A stretch of 64,000 nucleotides of DNA from Eremomyces bilateralis CBS 781.70 (Eukaryota; Ascomycota; Dothideomycetes; Eremomycetales; Eremomycetaceae): NCBI RefSeq assembly GCF_010015585.1, contig NW_022985067.1, positions 1,462,526 through 1,526,525 on the forward strand, given 5' to 3'. The translations under genes were made by a program, and so were the position numbers. Below are positions 53,602 to 62,165 of the stretch, piece after piece. The notes under the pieces are model-generated. The model made no database searches and was not told where the DNA came from. It worked only from the letters and a program-made list of their open reading frames with translations. Each line of letters starts with the position of its first letter. Position 1 is the first letter of the stretch.

Positions 53602-54340
53602 ATGAAGGCATCATGGATCCTGGGCGCTGCCCTCCTATCCCACACCGCCGTCGCGACCTTCTTGCCTCCACCTTGTGTCAAGAAATGTATCAAGGAGGTC
53701 GGATGCGATCTTCTTGACCTCAAGTGTAAGCGACGCTAACCCCGGCCATATGAGACGTTACAGCTCATCATATCACTTAGGCATCTGCAGCAAATCCGAC
53801 GACTGCGACGCCGGTCCCAGCTTCTTCGACTGCGCCGAGAGCGAATGCGGCGACAGCTTCCGCAGCGACAAGATCATTGACAAGCTCCAAGGCCTCTGCG
53901 GCAAGAAGAACAAGCCCTTCAAGCACCCGGGCAACGAATGCCCGAAACCAAGCACGCCCGGGAAGCCGCCGCAGAGCAAGCCTCCATCCATAAGCACCAA
54001 GGAACCCCACCCGAAACCCACCAAGCCTCCCGGCTCGAAGCCGCCCCCAGAGACGCCGAAGCCATCCACCCTCACGCAGGTAACCGTAGTGCCGGTCCCG
54101 TGCGAGGCGTGCCAGTCGAGCAAGACCCCTGACGCACCGAAGCCGAGCGGCTCAGGGAAGCCTCCAAGTGGAGGGACCGGGACACCGCCGAAGCCGTCGG
54201 GCAGCAAGCCATCAAAACCGACTACGGGTCCGTCGGCATCGAAGCCGGCGCCGCCTAGCTTTACGGGCGCCGCTTCGTCGGTTTCGGTGGAACGGATGGG
54301 TCTTTTGTCAGGGCTGCTCGCTATGCTGGCTCTGTTCTAG
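53602..54340 (+). CDS. CFEM-like, Pro/Ser-rich GPI-anchored protein
   Basis: Two exons (53602-53725, 53781-54340) around a 55-nt intron give 227 residues. Signal peptide MKASWILGAALLSHTAVA. The first 70 mature residues carry nine Cys in a CFEM-like order: PPCVKKCIKEVGCDLLDLKC, then ICSKSDDCDAG (the CxC pair is made across the splice), FFDCAESECGD and a last LC. A long Pro/Lys/Ser-rich spacer follows (GKPPQSKPPSISTKEPHPK), then a C-terminal hydrophobic tail (MGLLSGLLAMLALF) as for GPI attachment. CFEM proteins bind heme or serve as wall adhesins and effectors. The extra Cys and the lack of a clear heme-ligating Asp context leave heme binding open. Confidence 0.83.
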
Positions 54341-54594
54341 TTGTTATTCTGGGGTATCCTAGTTTCCGGTCTGGCCATCGTGCATCTGTTTGCGTTGAGG
54401 ATTGGGATCCTTGGCCGAATATAATGAGGTCAGTGAGCGGGTTGCCATTGGAAATTCATGGTGGAATTTACTACTATGAAAATCTGGGGGATACCGGGGT
54501 AATGAGATAGGTGTAATGTACAAACCTTCCATGATAACATACACAAAATTCCAAACGCTTGTAACTCGCACACTTCAAGGCTCCTTGACTAGGT
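54341..54594. other. Convergent 3' flanks
   Basis: About 250 nt between stop codons of the CFEM-like gene and the epoxide hydrolase gene; no distinct terminator seen. Confidence 0.6.
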
Positions 54595-55945
54595 TCACAG
54601 CCTTGCCACATTCTTGGTATAACCATTCCCCCCCTTCACCACCCCGTAGCATGGCCCACCCTTCCTATGCATCGCAATCAAATCTCCCGCAATCACATCC
54701 GGTCGCTCCCACGCCGCGAAATGCCCCCCCTTCCCACTCGTGCTCTCCCACACCACCTTCCCCAGCGTCCGCGCCCACGTCTTTGGGATCACAGTCAACT
54801 CCCGTGGGAAGTACGCCAACCCCAGCGGCACCCCTACGATGTGCTTCTCCAGTCGCGTCCGATCCGTCATCCGCGGCGTGCTCTGGTGCATGATCTCGTA
54901 GTAGATTCGCACCGACGCCGCCGGGCCGGCCCGGCTGAACCAGTAGATCGAGATCCACGTGAGGATCTCATCGTCCGTCCAGGGATAGGCGTCAGTCCAG
55001 TCGTGCAGCTTCTCGACGATCCAGGCGAGGAGCGCGACCGGCGAGTCGGCGAGCGCGTAGCCGAGCGTCTGGGGTTTGGTGGATTGCTCGATGAAGTAGC
55101 CGCGGCCGGATTTCGCGAACCACGCGGTGCGGGCGAGGCCGGCTTTGTCGGCGTCAGAGTAGGGGGTGAGGGCGTGCTGGAGCCAGAGGAGCGGGTTGGA
55201 GGTGAAGGAGGGGGGTTCGGCGCGGATCATGTTGATGTGGACGGACTTGACGCTCTCGGGATGGAGAAGCGACAGGGCTCGGGTGATATACATTCCCCAA
55301 TCACCGCCCTGGCAAGCTAGGAAGAGTTAACGAAGCCGATTTGCGCTGGGACGAAATAGCATACCGTATTGGGTGTATCCGAGCGTCTGCATCAGCTTCT
55401 GGCATACTTCGACGTATTGCTCGACTCCAAACCCGGGCTTCTTGACCCCTTCCGAAAAGCCGAAGTTTGGCAGCGATGGCGCTACGATGTGGAATGACGG
55501 ACCCTTCCCATCGCCATTAAGGAGCGGAAGTAGCTTCTGCACCTCGATAAACGAGCCTGGCCCTGTTGACAGATCAGCTCGTCTCATCCAGATCATCCAG
55601 ATCAACGGGCTGTGACATACACCCATGAACAAACAGCAACGGCACTGCCCTCTCCACCTCGCTCTTCTGATGCACGAAGTGTATATCCAACGTCCCAAAG
55701 CCGTCCACCATGACCGGAGCCGTGAACTGCGGCATCGTGTTCAATCCCGCTTCCGCAGCCTTGAAGTCAAACCCATCCTTCCAATACTCCACCAACCTCT
55801 TTATCTCGGCTTGCGGGGCGCCGCGTTCCCATTTATCCTTTTCGCCCAGCGGGATCTCGCCGGGGAACGTCACGGTCGAGAGCTTCGACTTGAGCTCGTC
55901 GATCCCGGCTTCCGGGAAGGAGACTTGGAATGGCGCGGCGGACAT
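54595..55945 (-). CDS. Epoxide hydrolase of the EHN plus alpha/beta-hydrolase type
   Basis: Three exons (55945-55621, 55562-55365, 55316-54595) with introns of 58 and 48 nt give 414 residues. The N-terminal EHN domain is present ([59 protein letters not shown]). The oxyanion motif HGWPGSF is formed only if the GTATGT donor at 55620 is used (residues 107-113). The nucleophile is Asp180 in [12 protein letters not shown] lid region with Tyr residues and the C-terminal His in [13 protein letters not shown] complete the triad. Such enzymes open epoxides of xenobiotics or fatty acids; with no anchor or signal peptide this one is probably cytosolic. Confidence 0.92.
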
Positions 55946-56639
55946 TTTGATGCGGATTCGGAAGCAAGCTATCAGTGGATTTACGATGTTTTAAAGCTAT
56001 CGCTCACGTTGATTTCTAATTGTTCAAGCTCCAACACGCTCTACAGATCATTGCTTACATAGTACAGTGCAAGTGTGATGGATACCATGACGTTCGGTAC
56101 GAGACTGGGGATTGCTAATAGCCGGATGAGAATTCGGTACATGAATGCGGAGCTGCTGTTATGCCGACCTTCACCGAAGTGATTACTCATCCTTCCTACG
56201 ACCACTTTCGTTCCTGCTCTCCCTTTCTTCACCTTTCGTTTCGTGGTAAACCAGCTAATTACTTTATCTCAGCAATCAAGACCATTGATTCTACAAAACA
56301 ACACAGTGGCAAGTAGTAGTAATTTCATGCTCACCTTCCTCTTCGGCATATAGAGGCTACCACTAGAGTACTCCGTCACTACGTAAATACTACACTCTAG
56401 GCCAGTATATATACAACCTTCACACCTCTCTGGGGCTTATGTTCGGTCCTTGATATGCCGTTTGTTGGTCGCTTCGAAGAAGTTGGAAATATACTAGAGA
56501 AATGTAACAGGAAAGCAGGGAGCGATATGGGAAGGCATGAACACGTTCAGAGGAAAATAAACCTGTTACTGTCTCTGTCTAGTTCTTCAATCCTTTTGAT
56601 ATTGTTCGTTAAAATCTCCTCTTATTAAGTAGCGGATTG

Positions 56640-56880
56640 AAGATATCAGTAGCCCCGGACCAAAGCGGCAAAGAGTGTACTACCTTACAGTCCACCTTGC
56701 GTGTTGACATCGGCGCCCTTGCCGAGCAGCAGCTCGACGATATCCTTATCGCCCCCGAACGAAGCGGCCTACAGCGAGTTACCGTAGTCTCCACCTTGTG
56801 CGTTCACGTCGGCGTCTTTGCTGAGCAGCACCTCGACGATATTCTTGTGGCCCTCGTCCGAAGCTGTGAGGACACACAAA
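56640..56880 (-). pseudogene. Ankyrin-repeat gene relic
   Basis: On the minus strand about two and a half ankyrin repeats of the NLR-associated type can be read: DEGHKNIVEVLLSKDADVNA, QGGDYGNSL, AASFGGDKDIVELLLGKGAD, VNTQGG. In-frame stops interrupt them, one where LQAAS would be expected (CAG to TAG, a C-to-T change as made by RIP or deamination). Ends fade into non-coding DNA on both sides. It is probably the C-terminal remnant of a HET/NACHT-ankyrin gene. Confidence 0.7.
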
Positions 56881-57226
56881 GAGGAGCGTAGTGTGATAGG
56901 TCACGAGTGGTCAACGAGTATCACTGGACTCGGCTGATAATCAATTGAGGTTTATGTATACCCATTTTCACTAGACTGATCCTTGAAGAAGGAAGAATGA
57001 GAGCGTTGAGAGGATACTATCCCCTCCCAGCCCCTTCGCTGGCGCTGGTGGGAAAATCTCACCAGCCCCTCTCTAATTCGATGCGCCTTGGCAGACTCTT
57101 GGTAAAGCAGATTTCGCTGCGTGAAGGAACGGGTCACCACTCACCAGCCTAGCCCAGCAATAGCCCAGTTTCTCTACGTGGAGGAACGAGCCACTCAGCC
57201 CACAACATCGCAATTTCCTTACGTAT

Positions 57227-57446
57227 GTTATGGTCCCAGACCTGTGGCCTGGGCCCTTGGGTGTGGCTGGTGGATTGCATGGAGGATTATCAAGGAGCAG
57301 CCATGTGGGAGCTGTGTGTCAGGACAGCAGAGAGGAGTCGATATCTCGCGCACAAAGGCGCTGGGAGATTTCTTCCTTTTCTTTCTCTTCAGTTTAGATT
57401 AATGGAACTTGGTAATCGCAGACCTTGCGCATCCAGACCGTGTCAC
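57227..57446 (+). repeat. Left arm of a ~220-bp inverted repeat flanking the NLR gene
   Basis: This copy begins GTTATGGTCCCAGACCTG and ends GCATCCAGACCGTGTCAC. It aligns in reverse orientation with 60763-60995, best at both ends, with a diverged middle. Similarity stops abruptly outside these limits. Confidence 0.75.
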
Positions 57447-57566
57447 GTGCGTGTCTAGTAGTAAGTTAATTGAAGTCTAACAGCTTAGATTTCGCTTTAT
57501 GATAGTTGTGCCTAAAATATAGAGATTTATTCGGCTGAAGTAGATAAGAAATTAGATATAGTTATC

Positions 57567-60204
57567 CTAATTACTCCATTCTAGGAGAGTCGCCAGTGAA
57601 GATTGAGTGTGAGGATGGTCAATACCTAATGCCTTTTCCTGCAACGCTAAGCATTCCGACATTAAATTAGTAGCATCCTGCTGCCGATCTTGACCTTTCC
57701 ACGTAAATGCGAGGTTGGTCCTGCTGATCAGCGTGTCTGGATGCTCTGCGCCAAGCACCCTCTTTCTCGTCTCTATCACTTGCACCTCCAGCTCTTCGGC
57801 CTCCTTCCATCGGCCTTGATTCCNNNNNNNNNNNNNNNNNNNNNNNNNNNNNNNNNNNNNNNNNNNNNNNNNNNNNNNNNNNNNNNNNNNNNNNNNNNNN
57901 NNNNNNNNNNNNNNNNNNNNNNNNNNNNNNNNNNNNNNNNNNNNNNNNNNNNNNNNNNNNNNNNATGCTGGTCAGCGTGGAAGGATTCTCTGCGCCAAGC
58001 ACCCTCTTTTTCGTCTCCATCACTTGCACCTCCAGCTCTTCGGCCTCCTTCCATCGACCTTGATTCCTGTACGTCGACGCCAGGTTAGCCATGCTGGTCA
58101 ATGTGTCTGGATGCTCCGCGCCTAGCACCCTCTTCTCCATATTGAACACTTGATTAATCGGTTCTTCAGCCTCAGTCCATCGCCCATCCTCGTAAAGACA
58201 CATTCCGTACCTCCACATAAGATCCATCCTGGGTTTCCAATCTTTATTCACAAGATTGGACTCTAGCACATAGCGCGCATGGGGCATGTAAGCCCTCCAG
58301 ACGCTTCGGTTCTCGTGGTTATCATCTGGGAAAACTTCTTCTAGTCGCACAATAGCTTTCTCGGTTGATTGCGCAAGCAGCCCCTCTTTCCGTAACCAGT
58401 TCCGCGTTGCTAGATGCACCAGCCGATGGAGATCGAGGCATTTGTCGGCCGGTCGTCTGTTGACGAACGAATACGCGTTGAGCGTTCCGATCGCGCCCGT
58501 CTCCTTATTCCGCGACGCTCCTGGCGGAAGAAGAGACTGCGGAATGTCCTTTGGCTCTACACAGGCCATGAACGATAAGTAATCAGCCGCCAGCCCGTCG
58601 CGCCGCCGGATTTGGTCAAACGAAATCAGCCAGGTTGTGGCAACCGGATTGTTGACGTAGCGATACCTCCCATCGTCTTCAAACTCCTCGCTAAGAAGTT
58701 CAATAACCCCCGCCTCTTGCTCAGCCAGGAGTGAAAGATAGTCTGCAATTGATATCGCATTCTCGTTGATGTACGCTGCTGCCTGAACAATGGCTAGCGG
58801 AAGGTAGGTGAGTTGTAAAAGCAACGCACTAGTGTTTTCTCGACAGTTGACGAGATCCGGCTTGATCAGGCACTTCCCTAGAAGTTGGGCAGCCGCATCT
58901 TCTCCCATCGCCGGAACGTCCACGACGTTCTGTTGTGCGAGCTTGACAGCTATTTTCCTGTCGCGCGTCGTGAATACAACCGCTCCTTTCTTACTCTTCG
59001 GGAGGTAGTCTATTAAAGGGTGCGATTCCTGCCCATACTGAAGCCCAGATCCAGCCTTGGTAATCCACATATCCCAGTCATCTGCATTGTCGAACACTAG
59101 CAGCCACTGGCCTGTAGTTTCTTCGCTTAGATGCGCCTGCACCAGCCTCTTTACGTCCGCCTTGTCGTCCTCACACCCAGGTATGCCAAGTTGCCGAGCA
59201 GCGTCAAGGTATGCTTGATGGAGACTTTCCGTGTTAGTTGCCGGTATCCAGATGACAGAACAGTCATGGTGCTCGTATTTTATTCGGAAGAGCGACTCGA
59301 GCACAAGCTGAGTCTTACCTACGCCGCCAAGCCCAGTGACGGCAACCTTTGTAGTGCTATCTTTGGCAAATATCATCCCTTCTAGCTCAGCAAGTTGAGA
59401 TCCGCGGCCTGTGAAGCGCGGGTTCCTTTCAAATTGCACGATCCAGGGAGCTTGTTTGGGGCTCGTTAGTGCTTGGTTTTGAGACTTTTGTATCTTCCTC
59501 TTAAGCCGGTCCAGTGCCTTTTTCTGCCCCTCGCCGTAGATGAGCGGCATCTGGATATCGAAAATGCCCAGGAGACAGTATGCGGCGTCTTCTTCTACGG
59601 TTGTCTGGCGTTTTGCTGCCCATAATAGCCGTTCGTCCGGGCTGAATTGAGACAGAGGCTTTCCCCGAAGGGCTTCGATAGCAATGCCGGTTATCTGACG
59701 AATCTCTTCTTCTCGTGACTTTTTACTTCCCAAAGGCTTGCCTTTCCAAGAGAAGAATTGGACTGATGACGGCGCTAGAAGTTCTTGAAGTGTCCATCCT
59801 CGCTTAAACCACCTGTAGTTCGGGAAGGCTAATTCTTCTGTAGCAGCAGGATTTTGACGGTCAGGAACGTCCGAAAGGTACACATAGCACCGAGTAGATT
59901 CGCGGTACCAGCGGAACATGGAGTTGATGGCTTCTGAGAGTTCGGTGAAGTCTGCCTTATTGATGCAGCATGTGTCTATCCAGAAATAGGATAGACCGTC
60001 GGATTTGGCTTGACCTTCGCAGAATATCAGCTTCTGGTATCCAGCCTTCTTCTTTCCAGCACGGTCCCAGATGTCCTTGAATGTGACTTCATCGTTGTCA
60101 CTTCCCCATGTATGAGAAAGTATGGCATAAGGAGGGATCGTGGCCGTGGCTCTGAAGGTCTCCAGAATGAACCTGCCGTTGCCGTCGAGCTTTAAGAGGT
60201 GCAT
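57567..60204 (-). CDS. HET / NB-ARC / TPR (NLR-like) incompatibility receptor, assembly gap in the TPR array
   Basis: The ATG at 60204 (MHLLKLDGNGRF) is chosen over a longer frame with a non-ATG start. Residues 1-746 are uninterrupted. The HET domain has IPPYAILSHTWGSDNDEVTF, AGYQKLIFCEGQA, FWIDTCCINK, RWFKRGWTLQELLAP. The NB-ARC has P-loop GLGGVGKTQ at 291-299, Walker B QWLLVFDNADD at 366-376, FTTRDRKIA at about 411, and LTYLPLAIVQAAAYI. Kinesin-light-chain-type TPRs follow with a 42-residue unit (NLASTYRNQGRWKEAEELEV). A run of 141 N cuts the array; after it, in another frame, one more repeat and a shorter last one (DATNLMSECLALQEKALGID) run to a stop at 57567. Such receptors trigger the HET death response on ligand binding by the repeats. 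It appears intact apart from the gap. Confidence 0.88.
57824..57964. other. Assembly gap (141 N) inside the TPR array
   Basis: Unknown bases. The gap falls between near-identical 126-bp TPR units, so the assembler most probably failed on the repeat. The flanking phases require a true gap length congruent to 2 modulo 3 (23, 149, 275 ... nt), which 141 is not. Confidence 0.95.
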
Positions 60205-60762
60205 CGTTGGCCGCAGTAATCGACAGATATTGTCATTATCGAGGAATCGTGACAACTAGTCTGGGACATTCGAGCGCCATGTTAGCAGAATTCTAGGCGT
60301 ATCATGATGGACTGCCATGGACAATGTGACCAGGCACAAGGCTGTGCGGAGCTTTTGGGATGCGCAAGGCTGAGCTGCATGCTTCTCCCGTCTATCTACT
60401 ATTATGAACCTCGTTCCGTCTCGCAGGAGCTCCGCATCACCTAAGAGGGTTAGTCTGTCAAGGCTATGGTAGATTAGAGAATCTGCTTTAATGACTGTAA
60501 TTTACGATAAATACGTGCGTATTATTAATCCCTTGCCAGTCTGAATCGCCCAAAAGTGGAAGTTTGATCAGCCACAAGTACCGATCTGCGTAGTGGAAAA
60601 AACTGAAATTGCTTGCAACAGAACGTATACTTTGGACGGCTTTGTAGCATTTTAACAGGATTATTTGACTTGGACTCGTTCTTCCTATGTCATTCGTGAA
60701 GAAAAAAAAGATGATGGTGACGCTGTACGGAGTACCATGGAAATATTGCCACGGCGTCTAAA

Positions 60763-60995
60763 TGACACGGTCTGGATGCGCAAGGTCTGCGATTACCAAG
60801 TTCCATTAATCTAAACTGAAGAGAGAGAGAGAGAGAGAGAAGAAATCTCCCGGCACCTTTTGTGCACGAGATAGCGATTCTCCTCTCCAATGCCCTAATG
60901 CTGTGTTACCATGTTTGTTTGCTTCTCTGATATAACCCACCAGCCACGTCTTCAGCCACAACCAAGGGAACAGGCCGCAGGCCTGGGACCATAAC
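60763..60995 (-). repeat. Right arm of the ~220-bp inverted repeat flanking the NLR gene
   Basis: Reverse-complement partner of 57227-57446: the shared GTTATGGTCCCAG end points outward at both sides and the GCATCCAGACCGTGTCA end points inward. This copy has gained a GA microsatellite. Confidence 0.75.
60819..60843. repeat. (GA)n microsatellite
   Basis: About eleven GA dinucleotides inside the right repeat arm; the left arm has a plain pyrimidine stretch at the same place, so the microsatellite expanded after duplication. Confidence 0.9.
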
Positions 60996-61221
60996 ACTAA
61001 AGACGCATTTTCGGGTACTCTACGGAAATCAGCTACTTAGCAACCAAGTTATTGTAATATTTAAGGTAGGCACAGTCTCGTGTGTCAGGAAGAGGTTAAA
61101 GACCGCAATTTACATATAATTATAAGAATTTCAATGTGTGGGTACTCTGAGTTAGTTTGAAGTCGAAGTACCTCGAATTCGCCCCAGCACGGTGGGTGTT
61201 CCATCACATAGGGGAGGAGGT

Positions 61222-61250
61222 TAGAATCTATGAGAGAATCATAGATTCTA
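61222..61250. repeat. Perfect 12-bp inverted repeat (hairpin)
   Basis: TAGAATCTATGA (61222-61233), five-base spacer GAGAA, then its exact reverse complement TCATAGATTCTA (61239-61250). It lies about 80 bp before the piggyBac relic. With no poly-T it is not an obvious terminator. Confidence 0.85.
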
Positions 61251-61328
61251 GGACATCCTAAACCGTGCCATATCGGGATCACGGCTTCCATCGAATACCT
61301 TAAAATTCACCTTTTTCAGTTTCGCTAA

Positions 61329-62165
61329 TTGAGCACAGCGACCAAACTGGTAGACCGCCAACGAAGGCGCCCAAAAGACACCAGTTCCGCCCAACAAGTA
61401 CGCACTCTATTCGCACCGGGAGAATTCACGAAGATCCTACCGATTCCTGCCTTTACCGACGAATATAATCACCATATGAACGGGGTTGATATCGCTGATC
61501 AATTGAGGGCACGCTGGCTTATCCAGAGGCGGTCGAACAAGACGTGGAAACCTCTTTTTTATTATCTCGTTGAGATCGCGGTATGCAACGTATACAAGCT
61601 CGCAACAACACCACCAAAAGGGAGGGAAGGTGGGGCATCCACGATGGGTCACAACTAGTTTCGTATAGGCGTAATCACCGCGCTTTTTGAGCGTTCTGAG
61701 CAACCAATCTCATCTAGTCGTGCTACTCCTTCCTCTTCCTTCGCCAGACCTTCGCGCCCACAGAGCAAGCAGTCGCTCCGGTCTACCGTATGCCGCGTAA
61801 TTCCTAGATATCACGATGAGTGCCCTGAAACGCTCTGGAATAACCCACGCACCTGTATTGTGTGTATCGATGCTGATCGCCGGGCACCCTCCGGGGCACC
61901 CAGGAAGGCCCTAACAGGGCTCTCAATCAATACGATTCGTGGGTCCCCAAATGGGCGCGATGGGCGCCCAACAGGGCCCCCCCGGACCCGGTATGGATGC
62001 CGGCGCTGCGAGATCCCCCTCTGCAAAAGTTGGCTATGTTTGTTGGTCGGAACATCTGGACGAGGCACCGCGCTCGTACTGAGCCCTTTTTTTTTAATAG
62101 AGAAAATGTGCTTGCAATATCTATTGAACTCTGTATGTCATAGGCCTAAACCACCAAGGATTTAG
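61329..62165 (+). mobile_element. PiggyBac-type transposase relic, C-terminal part
   Basis: The frame from 61329 encodes the end of a DDE_Tnp_1_7 (piggyBac) transposase: LPIPAFTDEYNHHMNGVDIA, DQLRARWLIQRRSNKTWKPL, FYYLVEIAVCNVYKL. A TAG at 61656 interrupts it; the same frame then stays open to 62165 and holds the Cys-rich zinc-binding tail (RTCIVCIDAD ... RYGCRRCEIPLCKSWLC). The catalytic Asp region and the N-terminus are absent upstream, so the copy is 5'-truncated and cannot be autonomous. No TTAA-flanked terminal repeat was identified. It is a plain cut-and-paste DNA transposon, unrelated to neighbouring genes. Confidence 0.83.

Larger units (their letters stand above)
55946..57566. other. 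Accessory region with ankyrin relic and dispersed repeat
   Basis: About 1.6 kb. It contains an ankyrin-repeat relic (56640-56880) and one arm of an inverted repeat (57227-57446), both listed separately. The rest shows no supportable gene. Confidence 0.5.
60205..61328. other. Region upstream of the NLR gene, with repeat arm and hairpin
   Basis: About 1.1 kb. Holds the presumed NLR promoter, the right arm of the inverted repeat (60763-60995) with a GA microsatellite, and a perfect 12-bp hairpin at 61222-61250. No gene seen. Confidence 0.5.
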
